Origin: Algibacter_G agarivorans
Lineage (GTDB): Bacteria > Bacteroidota > Bacteroidia > Flavobacteriales > Flavobacteriaceae
Reading direction: 5' to 3'
DNA length: 64,000 bases
NCBI RefSeq assembly: GCF_039543245.1
Contig: NZ_BAABJJ010000012.1
Coordinates: 62,001-126,000, forward strand
A program made the translations under genes and the position numbers. The notes under the pieces were generated by a model. That model was not told where the DNA came from. It searched no databases and saw nothing but the letters and a program-made list of their open reading frames with translations. The number at the start of each line of letters is the position of its first letter. Positions within the stretch are counted from its first letter, which is position 1. Shown one piece after another: positions 45,366-53,515 of this stretch.

Positions 45366-46118
45366 TTATTCAATTATTTTATACAATATGGGTTTACTTG
45401 GGGTAGCATCATTTTCGAAAGGTGCTATTTGTAAATTTAAAAAATACATGCCGTCTTCTACTTTGTTTGACACATAAATTAGTTCAGTAATCGTAGCATC
45501 TAAACGTAAATCACCTTTTGTATCCCAAAACGCATTGTGTGCTAACAATTCACATTCGTCCTTCTCTTTATCTACGCTTGGCAAGTCTATTAATAAATGC
45601 TTCACTCCTTTTTCGCGTAAATAAACTGCCGCATCCTCTAATAAATAAGTTGGATTGGTATGGGAATATTGCTTATGCCATTTTTCAGATCTGGTATTAG
45701 GAAGCGTTCTAATAACAACAGCATCGCGCTTTTTGTTACCCAATGCAAACTGTATTTGCTTTTTAGAAATCACAGAATCGCCGTTTAACCGTTCTGGAGC
45801 TACAGTTATAACTTCAGCTAAAAAGAAAAAGTGTTTTAGATTTTGGTTTATTGAATATGCTTTTTCCGTAATATGACCTACACATTCTGTATGTGTACCA
45901 TGGGCATGTGGATTGAAATATATATTATTAAAATTTACACAAGCCCCGTCTTTTACGCGGGCAGTCCATTCGCCATCTTTTACAGGCTCTATTTTGGGTT
46001 CTTCCACACACCAAGCATTTACGTTGCTTTTTGAAGCACGAATTGGGATTGAAATATCTATGGGTTCTTCTAAATCTATTTGAAGTTTTCTGGACTTATA
46101 TTGAATTGTTGCGAGCAT
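45366..46118 (-). CDS. Cyclase family (kynurenine formamidase-like) hydrolase
   Basis: This 250-residue protein has the metal motif HAHGTHTECVGH, a variant of HxGTHxDxPxH with Glu in place of Asp, and a RTLPNTRS segment. Family members are Mn/Zn amidohydrolases such as arylformamidase. No other kynurenine-pathway gene is near, so that role is unproven. I chose the ATG at 46118; the frame to 46124 would need a TTG start. Confidence 0.85.
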   Translation of the reverse strand: MLATIQYKSRKLQIDLEEPIDISIPIRASKSNVNAWCVEEPKIEPVKDGEWTARVKDGACVNFNNIYFNPHAHGTHTECVGHITEKAYSINQNLKHFFFLAEVITVAPERLNGDSVISKKQIQFALGNKKRDAVVIRTLPNTRSEKWHKQYSHTNPTYLLEDAAVYLREKGVKHLLIDLPSVDKEKDECELLAHNAFWDTKGDLRLDATITELIYVSNKVEDGMYFLNLQIAPFENDATPSKPILYKIIE

Positions 46119-46130
46119 ATCCAAATATAA

Positions 46131-47345
46131 TCAAATCATAAATAACTCGGAAGCAATACCATCAACTAAAAATTTTCCTTTTTGGGTTGTGGTTAACTTC
46201 TCGGTACCATTCTCCTTTGTCGAATCACTCGAAGTGACATAAAGCAACTCTTTGTTTATATATTTTTCTGCGGAAGCTTTTAAATGTTGCAGAAACTCTC
46301 TACCAAACTCATTTTCGATTTTTTCTAGTGAAACGCCCCAAATAGTTCGCAACCCTGTCATAACATATTCATTATACTGGTCTTTTTTTGAAAGGTTTTC
46401 AACAGTATTAGGTACCGTTTCATTCTGAATGGCCTGAATGTATTTTGTGTTATTTGAAACATTCCAACTACGTTGACTGCCATAGAATGAATGTGCAGAA
46501 GGACCAATACCTAAATAGGGTTTTCCATGCCAATAACTCGTATTATGTTTTGAGAAATAGTCAGGCTTTCCAAAATTCGAAACCTCATAATGCACAAAAC
46601 CTTGTTCAGTAGCTTTTTCGACTAAATGATTGAAATGCTGCAATGCTAAATTTTCATCCATTGGTGGATAGGTTCCTTTTTTAATAAAACTATCCAAAGC
46701 TGTTTTTGGCTCGACAGTTAAAGCGTAGCTAGACAAATGATTGACTCCAAAACTAAAAGCAATATCTAAGTTTTTATTCCATTTATCTAAACTCATGTTA
46801 GGAATGCCGTAAATAAGGTCGATAGTAATGTTATCAAAATGTTTAGTGGCTTGTTCTAAACATCCTTTAGCTTCTTCTGCGTTATGAGCGCGATTCATAC
46901 TTTTTAAATCGTCTTCAAAAAAGGATTGAACACCAATGCTTAGGCGGTTGATTCCAATAGCTTTGTAATCCTCAAAAATGGTTCTAGACTGCGCTCGAAC
47001 GGACAATAAATCGTCTGGATTAGCTTCTAGAGTAATTTCTGGGTTTTCAGTAACTTTATAATTTTTATAAACGGCATCAACCAACAATTGTAATTCGTCT
47101 ATAGTTAATAAAGAAGGCGTACCACCTCCAAAGTAAATAGTTTCAATGGTCTGGTTATTTAATTCGCCCTTTCTTAATGCTAACTCTTTAGCCAAAGCTA
47201 AAATGAGTTCATCCTTCTTTTTTAATGAGGTTGAAAAATGAAAGTCGCAGTAAAAGCATGCTTGTTTGCAAAACGGGATGTGGATGTAAATACCAGAAGC
47301 CCCTCCTAGCCTCCCCGAAGGGGAGTGACCCTTACTCAGACTCAT
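46131..47345 (-). CDS. hemW: HemW-like radical SAM protein (heme chaperone)
   Basis: This 404-residue radical SAM enzyme has the cluster motif CKQACFYC (Cys26, Cys30, Cys33), the GGGTPSLL motif and a C-terminal HemW domain (GKFLVDGIASELF). HemW-type proteins handle heme and are not true coproporphyrinogen oxidases. The ATG overlaps the ruvC stop (ATGA). Residues 2-18 (SLSKGHSPSGRLGGASG) are an extension coded by a GC-rich repeat. A Ser/Thr-rich patch near the end (VTSSDSTKENGTEK) is coded by another repeat-like segment. Both may be tolerated insertions. Confidence 0.93.
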   Translation of the reverse strand: MSLSKGHSPSGRLGGASGIYIHIPFCKQACFYCDFHFSTSLKKKDELILALAKELALRKGELNNQTIETIYFGGGTPSLLTIDELQLLVDAVYKNYKVTENPEITLEANPDDLLSVRAQSRTIFEDYKAIGINRLSIGVQSFFEDDLKSMNRAHNAEEAKGCLEQATKHFDNITIDLIYGIPNMSLDKWNKNLDIAFSFGVNHLSSYALTVEPKTALDSFIKKGTYPPMDENLALQHFNHLVEKATEQGFVHYEVSNFGKPDYFSKHNTSYWHGKPYLGIGPSAHSFYGSQRSWNVSNNTKYIQAIQNETVPNTVENLSKKDQYNEYVMTGLRTIWGVSLEKIENEFGREFLQHLKASAEKYINKELLYVTSSDSTKENGTEKLTTTQKGKFLVDGIASELFMI

Positions 47346-47932
47346 TTTTTAGTTTTTTTTATTCCCCCTTTGGCAGTTAGGGTGCTTGTTCGATGGCCAT
47401 TCTGCTTAACAAACGCATCCCAACCTGAATAACTTTTACCAACAGTAATTTTACCTGAGTTATAAAAATGGCAAACCGCGGCCGCTAAACCATCGGTAGC
47501 ATCTAGATTTTTTGGCAAGGCTTTAAGCCCTAATAAGCTTTGAAGCATTTTAGCCACTTGCTCCTTACTAGCACTTCCGTTTCCTGTAATCGCCATTTTA
47601 ATTTTTTTAGGAAGGTATTCAGTAATTGGTATTTCTCTGCTTAATCCTGCTGCCATAGCTACGCCTTGGGCTCTACCAAGCTTCAACATACTTTGTACAT
47701 TTTTACCGAAAAATGGAGCTTCAATAGCAATTTCGTCTGGGTTATGGGTATCTATCAGTTCTATGGTACGCTCAAAAATGAGTTTCAGTTTTAAATAATG
47801 GTCGCTATATTTTTTCAAATCCAACTCATTAAGTTGCATGAATTGCATGTTTTTTCCAACCACTTTTATGAGTCCAAAACCCATAATTGTTGTTCCTGGA
47901 TCAATCCCTAATATGATTCTTTCTTTAGTCAT
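47342..47932 (-). CDS. ruvC: Crossover junction endodeoxyribonuclease RuvC
   Basis: This 196-residue RNase H-fold resolvase has catalytic residues in ILGIDPGTTIMGFG, AIEAPFFGKNVQSMLKLGRA and DATDGLAAAVCH. It cuts Holliday junctions with RuvAB. I chose the ATG at 47932, directly before MTKERIILGIDPG; longer frames add a non-homologous leader. It overlaps the upstream barrel-protein gene by 8 bp and hemW by 4 bp. Confidence 0.96.
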   Translation of the reverse strand: MTKERIILGIDPGTTIMGFGLIKVVGKNMQFMQLNELDLKKYSDHYLKLKLIFERTIELIDTHNPDEIAIEAPFFGKNVQSMLKLGRAQGVAMAAGLSREIPITEYLPKKIKMAITGNGSASKEQVAKMLQSLLGLKALPKNLDATDGLAAAVCHFYNSGKITVGKSYSGWDAFVKQNGHRTSTLTAKGGIKKTKK

Positions 47933-48569
47933 TTTGTTCACAATAATAACAACCACTAAGCGATATAGACGCGCCAATGGTTATGGTTAATAGATTTCCG
48001 TTAAACGACCCAAAACCATCTGATACTGGATTAAAATCTTTTGCAAATCCTAAAATATAAGAGGTGTCAAGATACACAGAAAGTTTATCTGAAATACCAT
48101 AATGAAACTCTATACCGGCCATAGCATTTAAAAATGCCATTTTATTTTGTCCATAATTACCCAATGGCTTGACTGTTGAAAAACCAAATCCTCCATGAAT
48201 AAAAGTTCTTATTCGATTTGACAAATCAACAATTTTTGAAGGGTCAAAAACCAATTGTGCATTAATGCGCAAATAATTCACTTTAAACTCTGGTCTATTA
48301 TCTAAGTTTGAAAATCTATTAAAACCAAAATCAAATTTACCGCCTAACTGGGGCTTAAACATGTATTGCACCCCTAAATTAATGCTAGGAAAATTAATAG
48401 AATTAGCTTCAAAATCGCTTACAAAACCACTTGAAGACGGACTATTTACACCTAATGCAAATTGCGCCTTAATTGTACTCGTTTCACCTTGAGAAACACC
48501 TAAAAAACAATAAAAAAGCATGACTAAAGTTAGCCATGAAATCTTATTCAATTTAAAATTCGAGGTCAT
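47925..48569 (-). CDS. Outer membrane beta-barrel protein
   Basis: This 214-residue protein has a signal peptide (ending FLGVSQG) and alternating hydrophobic strands such as INLGVQYMFKPQLGGKFDFGF, with a GGFGFSTVKPLG segment and the final LLTITIGASISLSGCYYC. It resembles small 8-strand OmpA-like or OMP_b-brl barrels without a peptidoglycan domain. The function is unknown. It overlaps ruvC by 8 bp downstream and is divergent from the flippase-like gene. Confidence 0.8.
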   Translation of the reverse strand: MTSNFKLNKISWLTLVMLFYCFLGVSQGETSTIKAQFALGVNSPSSSGFVSDFEANSINFPSINLGVQYMFKPQLGGKFDFGFNRFSNLDNRPEFKVNYLRINAQLVFDPSKIVDLSNRIRTFIHGGFGFSTVKPLGNYGQNKMAFLNAMAGIEFHYGISDKLSVYLDTSYILGFAKDFNPVSDGFGSFNGNLLTITIGASISLSGCYYCEQND

Positions 48570-48602
48570 TACGTATTATTAATTTAATTTGCAACAATTA
48601 TC

Positions 48603-49571
48603 ATGTACAGCAGACTGCCATACAAAACTAAACAATTCTTTTTTGTGCTTATTAAATTAAGCATAGTAGTTGGTGCATTTTATTTTATTTACCACAAAAT
48701 AGCAAATAACAGCACTTTAAAATTTTCTGATTTTATTGATTTTCTATCAAAAAACGATGCTTTTTCATTAAAAACCATTCTTTTTTTAGTGCTTTTAAGC
48801 ATTTTAAATTGGTTTTTTGAAATTCTAAAATGGAAAACCTTAGTGACTTCTATTAAAAAAACAAGCTTTAAAAATGCACTTGAGCAAAGTTTAGGCGCGT
48901 TAACAGCCTCTTTATTTACACCCAACAGAATTGGAGAATATGGCGCAAAAGCTATTTATTATGCTGCCAATCACAGAAAACGCATCATGCTTAATAACTT
49001 ACTGAGCAATATGTTACAAATGAGCGTTACCGCAATTTTGGGGTTTATTGGATTTAGTTTTTTTATAGTAGAATATGACCCAAATATTAATTATTATAAA
49101 TTTACTAGATTTTTGGTAATTGCAATAATGGCATTCACTTTATTAGGTTTTGGAATGACTAAAAGCAAGTTTTCTATTAAAGGTTTTGCTTTAGAGAAAA
49201 TAAAATATTTTATTGTTGCATATCCAAAAATCAAGCTTGTTTTGGGTTTTCTGCTTTCTGTAATCCGTTACGCTATTTTTTCTTTTCAGTTTTATTTTTT
49301 ATTACAACTTTTTGAAGTTGACATCACATATTTAAATGCTATGGCAATTATTACCACTATGTATTTATTAGCCTCAATAGTGCCTTCTATTTTTATTTTT
49401 GATGTTATTATTAAAGGTAGTATTGCTGTTTATTTATTCTCATTTATCCAAGTCAATGAACTTACTATTTTAAGTATTGTTACGCTCATGTGGTTATTTA
49501 ATTTTGTATTGCCGAGCATCTTTGGAAGTTATTATGTGCTTAACTTTAACTTTCCGAAAAACGACGAATAA
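48603..49571 (+). CDS. UPF0104 / flippase-like membrane protein
   Basis: This 322-residue protein has about eight membrane helices and the lysylphosphatidylglycerol synthase/UPF0104 membrane-domain pattern, including TPNRIGEYGAKAIYYA and ILNWFFEILKWKTLV near the start. Such domains move lipids or lipid-linked sugars. It lies 2 bp upstream of a GT2 glycosyltransferase gene on the same strand, which fits a glycolipid role. Confidence 0.85.
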   Translation: MYSRLPYKTKQFFFVLIKLSIVVGAFYFIYHKIANNSTLKFSDFIDFLSKNDAFSLKTILFLVLLSILNWFFEILKWKTLVTSIKKTSFKNALEQSLGALTASLFTPNRIGEYGAKAIYYAANHRKRIMLNNLLSNMLQMSVTAILGFIGFSFFIVEYDPNINYYKFTRFLVIAIMAFTLLGFGMTKSKFSIKGFALEKIKYFIVAYPKIKLVLGFLLSVIRYAIFSFQFYFLLQLFEVDITYLNAMAIITTMYLLASIVPSIFIFDVIIKGSIAVYLFSFIQVNELTILSIVTLMWLFNFVLPSIFGSYYVLNFNFPKNDE

Positions 49572-49573
49572 AC

Positions 49574-50698
49574 ATGAGCTTAATTAGCGTATTCATAACC
49601 TTTATTTATTTACTTTTAATAGGAAGTCTTGTTTATGGTTTTGGTAAAATAAAGGTTTTTAAGTTACAAAATACCCCTGCTAAAACTAAGTTCTCGGTAG
49701 TGATTCCTTTTAGGAATGAAGCTGAAAATTTACCTAAACTATTAAAATCTATTGAAGCATTAAAATACCCGAAACATCTTATTGAAATTATTTTTGTTGA
49801 CGATGCATCGGAAGATGATTCTTTTGAAATTATTAAAAAAACTTTAGATACATCCCAAACTGATTTTTCGATACTCTTAAATAAAAGAAAAACGAATTCA
49901 CCTAAAAAAGACGCGATTACCTTAGCCATTAACCATGCAAAATACGAATGGATTATTACTACCGATGCCGATTGTATTGTACCAAAATATTGGCTGGATA
50001 GTTTCGATGAATACATTCAAAAAACTAACGCTATTTGCATTGCTGCACCTGTAACCTACACTAATAAAAACACGTTTTTACATCGATTTCAATTACTTGA
50101 CATGCTTAGCTTACAAGGTGCAACCATTGGTGGCTTTGGCATTAAAAAACCCTTTTTATGTAACGGCGCTAATTTTGCATACAAAAAAGACATATTTATT
50201 GAATTAAATGGTTTTGATGGCAATACCAATATCGCAAGTGGTGATGACATTTTCATACTCGAAAAAATAGCAAAAACACATGTAAAGCAGCTACACTATT
50301 TAAAATGCGAACAAGCCATTGTAACAACCGTACCTCAACCCAGTTGGCCTGAGTTAATATCGCAACGCATACGTTGGGCAGCAAAAACTAGCGCCTATAA
50401 TAATTGGTTCGGTAAATTTACAGGAGGTGTTGTTTTACTCATGAATGGGTTAATCCTTTCAAGTTTACTCCTCGCTTTTTTTGGAGCTTTTAACTTTAAA
50501 AGTTGGTTTTATATATTAATTATCAAGTTTAATATCGATTTTTATTTAATTTATAAATCGGCATTATTTTTTAATCAGAAGGGTGTTTTAAGAACTTTTA
50601 TTTCAGGGCTTATTATTTATCCTTTTTTTAGTGTTTATGTGGCTTTTATTTCTGTTTTTACAAGTTATAAATGGAAAGGGAGGGATTTTAAAAAATAA
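49574..50698 (+). CDS. Membrane glycosyltransferase family 2
   Basis: This 374-residue protein has the GT-A fold: FSVVIPFRNEAENLPKLL, IIFVDDASEDDSFEII, the metal motif TTDADCIVPKYW, ASGDDIFI and the processive-type QRIRW. An N-terminal helix and three C-terminal helices anchor it in the membrane. It probably adds sugars to a lipid or polysaccharide in the pair with the flippase-like gene 2 bp upstream. The acceptor is unknown. Confidence 0.93.
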   Translation: MSLISVFITFIYLLLIGSLVYGFGKIKVFKLQNTPAKTKFSVVIPFRNEAENLPKLLKSIEALKYPKHLIEIIFVDDASEDDSFEIIKKTLDTSQTDFSILLNKRKTNSPKKDAITLAINHAKYEWIITTDADCIVPKYWLDSFDEYIQKTNAICIAAPVTYTNKNTFLHRFQLLDMLSLQGATIGGFGIKKPFLCNGANFAYKKDIFIELNGFDGNTNIASGDDIFILEKIAKTHVKQLHYLKCEQAIVTTVPQPSWPELISQRIRWAAKTSAYNNWFGKFTGGVVLLMNGLILSSLLLAFFGAFNFKSWFYILIIKFNIDFYLIYKSALFFNQKGVLRTFISGLIIYPFFSVYVAFISVFTSYKWKGRDFKK

Positions 50699-50731
50699 AC
50701 CATCCAATTATTTTTATTAGATTTACTTCCA

Positions 50732-51466
50732 ATGAACTTATTCAATAAAACATCAAACCCAGCCTTTACAAATTACTTTTTTGATGGTGGCAACACCAAT
50801 ACTAAAACCATGACGGTTACTGGTATTTTAATAAAATCGATGTTCTCAATAGCCATCATAATAATTATTTCAATAGGTATTTGGAAATTACACAGTAATG
50901 GCACAGATATTAAATGGTATTCTATAGGCGGTATGTTAGCCGCAATTGTCATTAGTATTATTATTTCTGTCCGTCAACATTGGGCACATATTTTAGTTCC
51001 CCTTTACGCCATTGCAAAAGGATTTTTTTTAGGGAGCTTTTCTGCTTATGCCCATGATAGATTTCCAAATTTCCCGTATCAAGCCATAGGTATTACTTGC
51101 GTTACTTTTGTAGTGATGCTATTGCTATATCAAACGCGATTCATTGTTGTTACTAAAAAATTACGAAGCGTTATTATAACTGCTGTAACAAGTATTTTTG
51201 TGATTTATATTATATCTTGGATTTTAGATTTCTTCGGAATTAAAGTTTTTATTTGGGGAACTTCATGGCCAGCTATAATTTTTAATATTCTTGCTGCTGT
51301 TTTTGCCTCACTGTCTTTACTTCTCGATTTTGATTATATAGAACGCTATAAAAACAAAGCACCTAAATATAAGGAATGGCTTGCTACTTGGGGACTATTA
51401 GTAACCCTTGTTTGGTTATATATTGAAGTACTACGATTAATGAAAAAGTTGGCTATTCGCTTTTAA
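50732..51466 (+). CDS. Bax inhibitor-1/YccA family membrane protein
   Basis: This 244-residue protein has seven predicted membrane helices with the family motif region KGFFLGSFSAYAHDRFP and acidic residues near the C-terminus (SLLLDFDYIERYKNKAP). Family members act as pH-sensitive calcium leak channels in other bacteria. Its stop overlaps the convergent lipoprotein gene by 4 bp. Confidence 0.9.
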   Translation: MNLFNKTSNPAFTNYFFDGGNTNTKTMTVTGILIKSMFSIAIIIIISIGIWKLHSNGTDIKWYSIGGMLAAIVISIIISVRQHWAHILVPLYAIAKGFFLGSFSAYAHDRFPNFPYQAIGITCVTFVVMLLLYQTRFIVVTKKLRSVIITAVTSIFVIYIISWILDFFGIKVFIWGTSWPAIIFNILAAVFASLSLLLDFDYIERYKNKAPKYKEWLATWGLLVTLVWLYIEVLRLMKKLAIRF

Positions 51467-51939
51467 TCCACATGAATTATTATTGGTAAATTAAATTCTG
51501 TGGTTACTTGTTGTCCACGTTTTAATGCTGGGAATATTTTAGGTAAAGAATCTAGGCTTTTATCAAGTAAGCTCTTGATATTTGGAATTTCGTTAATTGT
51601 AAGTGAATCAATTTTTGATTTTAATAAAACCAATTTCCCTAATTTAGAAACTTGAAATTGTAGCATCATGGTGTCATTAATATCTTGAGTAACAACAATA
51701 GCTTCTTTTTGCAAAAAATCGGTAATATGAGTCGTTAAAGTGTGCTGAAAACAAACTTTCCGTTCTTCTTTTGTAATAGAATAATCACATATTGAAAAAC
51801 TCGGGTATTCATCAACATCGTTCCAGTTAAAAGTTTGTAGTTCTTCTTTTAAAATAGCTTCTGTAGATGTTTTTTTCACATTGAAATACTCGCAAGATGT
51901 GAGCATTAAAAAAAATAGAAAAACAGAAAAATATCTCAT
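51463..51939 (-). CDS. Predicted lipoprotein with TonB-C-like end
   Basis: This 158-residue protein has a lipobox (LMLTSC, Cys16) and a C-terminal region SLPKIFPALKRGQQVTTEF with strands NLPIIIHVD that resembles the TonB C-terminal fold of Bacteroidota energy-transducer-like proteins. No transmembrane anchor follows. The function is unknown. It is convergent with the Bax inhibitor gene, sharing TTAA. Confidence 0.72.
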   Translation of the reverse strand: MRYFSVFLFFLMLTSCEYFNVKKTSTEAILKEELQTFNWNDVDEYPSFSICDYSITKEERKVCFQHTLTTHITDFLQKEAIVVTQDINDTMMLQFQVSKLGKLVLLKSKIDSLTINEIPNIKSLLDKSLDSLPKIFPALKRGQQVTTEFNLPIIIHVD

Positions 51940-52059
51940 GAATTACAACTGAATCCGAAAAGTACAATTTTATTCTAAAATTTTAATCTTAATGACATAT
52001 CTATTTGTAACATTCGGCATGGTTTTTAGTCTAAACTAGTATATAACTTAAATACATTT

Positions 52060-52557
52060 ATGGATATTATTTTAATCATCATTGCTGCTCTAATTATGTT
52101 TTTAGGCATTATTGGTAGCTTTTTACCTATTTTACCAGGGCCACTCACTAGCTGGTTGGGACTTTTAATTGTTCATTTTACAGACGCTGTACCAATGGAT
52201 AAATCTTTTTTAATGATAACATTCCTAATTGCCCTATTTATCTGGTTGTTGGATTATGTTATTCCAGCTATTGGCACGAAACGTTTTGGAGGCACTAGAT
52301 ATGGAATGGTAGGCACTACTATTGGGCTTATTGTTGGATTGATTGCTCCTATTCCTGGGGGCATTATTATTGGTCCATTTGTAGGAGCATTGATTGGAGA
52401 ACTTTTAAATAAAAACGATACTAAGGCAGCTACCAAAGCTGCATTTGGTTCTTTTATAGGTTTTTTAACCTCAACCTTTATAAAGTTTGTGGTTGCCGTA
52501 ACCTATTTAGGTCTTTTTATTGGAATTCTATGGGATTATAGAGTGGCATTATTTTAG
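52060..52557 (+). CDS. DUF456 family membrane protein
   Basis: This 165-residue protein has four or five hydrophobic segments and Gly/Pro-rich DUF456 features: LGIIGSFLPILPGPLTSW, GLIVGLIAPIPGGIIIGPF and TSTFIKFVVAV. The function is unknown. The minus-strand candidate RNA terminator begins 16 bp after its stop. Confidence 0.88.
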   Translation: MDIILIIIAALIMFLGIIGSFLPILPGPLTSWLGLLIVHFTDAVPMDKSFLMITFLIALFIWLLDYVIPAIGTKRFGGTRYGMVGTTIGLIVGLIAPIPGGIIIGPFVGALIGELLNKNDTKAATKAAFGSFIGFLTSTFIKFVVAVTYLGLFIGILWDYRVALF

Positions 52558-52561
52558 ACGC

Positions 52562-52664
52562 AAAAAAAAGAAACCCTGTGGGTCTCTCACCTCCACAGGG
52601 CTATGTAAATTGCTATTATCAACAAAAAAAATTGAGGGATTAATTAATTTTTGAAGTGTTGATA
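52562..52664 (-). ncRNA. Candidate small RNA with 5' stem and intrinsic terminator
   Basis: On the minus strand a TACATTTG -7 element (52674-52667) is followed by a predicted start near 52661-52664. The 5' end TATCAACA (52664-52657) can pair with TGTTGATA (52624-52617). The 3' end is an 8-bp stem CCCTGTGG/CCACAGGG (52600-52593 and 52581-52574) with loop AGGTGAGAGAC, followed by TTTCTTTTTTTT. The RNA would be about 100 nt with no open frame. It lies 228 bp beyond the response regulator start region's stop. The elements are seen; transcription is inferred. Confidence 0.55.
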
Positions 52665-52666
52665 AA

Positions 52667-52726
52667 CAAATGTAACTAAACAATTTCTTTTTAAACTACG
52701 GGAAACCCGTAACGAGTTTACGGGTT
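52667..52726 (-). promoter_or_regulatory. Promoter of the candidate small RNA with three-arm ACGGG/CCCGT element
   Basis: The -7 element TACATTTG (52674-52667) has upstream arms TACGGG (52697-52702), CCCGTAA (52706-52712) and TTACGGG (52718-52724) on the plus strand. The middle arm is complementary to both neighbours, giving overlapping inverted repeats across the -30 to -60 region. This position suits an activator or repressor site. A second possible -7, TACTTTTG on the plus strand (52732-52739), lies just outside. Confidence 0.55.
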
Positions 52727-52763
52727 AACTATACTTTTGAGTTGTAGCAGTGGTTTTGATAGC

Positions 52764-52805
52764 AAAAAAGCGTCAATTTTATTTGAAAATAATTCACGCT
52801 TTTTT
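52764..52805 (-). terminator. Terminator of the kinase-regulator operon
   Basis: AAAAAAGCGT (52764-52773) pairs with ACGCTTTTTT (52796-52805) around a 22-nt loop. On the minus strand it lies 28 bp beyond the regulator stop and runs into T residues. It could also terminate plus-strand transcription. Confidence 0.7.
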
Positions 52806-52832
52806 GATTTTGTAATACTTTCATTATGAATT

Positions 52833-53507
52833 CTATACAAATCCTTTCTTTTTGGCTTTATTCAATAAAGTTTCATCCTGCCCATCGTTTACCTCAAAGA
52901 TTTCCCTAAGCTGTTTTTTTCTTTTTTCAACCGCACTTAAAGAAATATCTAAATGCGCTGCAAGATTCTTGGTCTTTACACCTTGAGATAACAGATGAAG
53001 TATTTTCCTGTTCTTATCATCAACAACAATATCGCTTGCAATGGCTTTTCTAATATGACTATTAACTGTGCCACTATAAAATGGTGGACTATAAAGTACT
53101 TTTTGAAATGCACTTGCCAATTCACTAGAGGTTAAATCGCTTTTAATTAAAAACCCCTCGGGGTCTATAGTTTTAATAATGTTATGAATTCTAAAGGATT
53201 CGTTAAACATCGTTAAAATAATAATTTTTGCATTGGGTAAATTTTTGCGAGCATATTCTGCTAAATCTTCACCAGAACTCATCAGCCCATCAGTAGATGG
53301 TGGTAAACTAATATCAACAAACAGCACATCATAGTACCTTACAGTTTGGATTGACTTATCCATATAAGCTATGGCCTCATCGCAATTATTTGCTATATCT
53401 ATTTCTAATTCTTGATTTTCTTTTTTTGTAAAAAGTAATGTGTTTTGATACCCCTCAATAATCATTGGGTGGTCATCAATCATAAGTATTCTTATTTTTT
53501 CAGTCAT
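52833..53507 (-). CDS. LuxR-type (NarL/FixJ family) response regulator
   Basis: This 224-residue protein has an N-terminal receiver domain (IRILMIDDHPMIIEGY, phospho-acceptor Asp65 in LFVDISLPP, TMFNE, KSDLT) and a C-terminal LuxR-like helix-turn-helix (ILHLLSQGVKTKNLAAHLDI and SAVEKRKKQLREIF). It follows the TPR histidine kinase by 8 bp and should be phosphorylated by it. The three-arm ACGGG element 100 bp beyond its stop is a possible target; that is a guess. Confidence 0.93.
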   Translation of the reverse strand: MTEKIRILMIDDHPMIIEGYQNTLLFTKKENQELEIDIANNCDEAIAYMDKSIQTVRYYDVLFVDISLPPSTDGLMSSGEDLAEYARKNLPNAKIIILTMFNESFRIHNIIKTIDPEGFLIKSDLTSSELASAFQKVLYSPPFYSGTVNSHIRKAIASDIVVDDKNRKILHLLSQGVKTKNLAAHLDISLSAVEKRKKQLREIFEVNDGQDETLLNKAKKKGFV

Positions 53508-53515
53508 ATTTGGCG

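Noticed and set aside
52697..52726. The ACGGG arms as an attenuator or riboswitch
   Set aside because: They lie upstream of the predicted transcript start of the minus-strand RNA, so they are more likely DNA binding sites.
52739..52805. A plus-strand TACTTTTG element followed by a hairpin with T residues, suggesting another small RNA
   Set aside because: The hairpin is explained as the terminator of the minus-strand regulator gene, and the -7 sits too close to the three-arm element.
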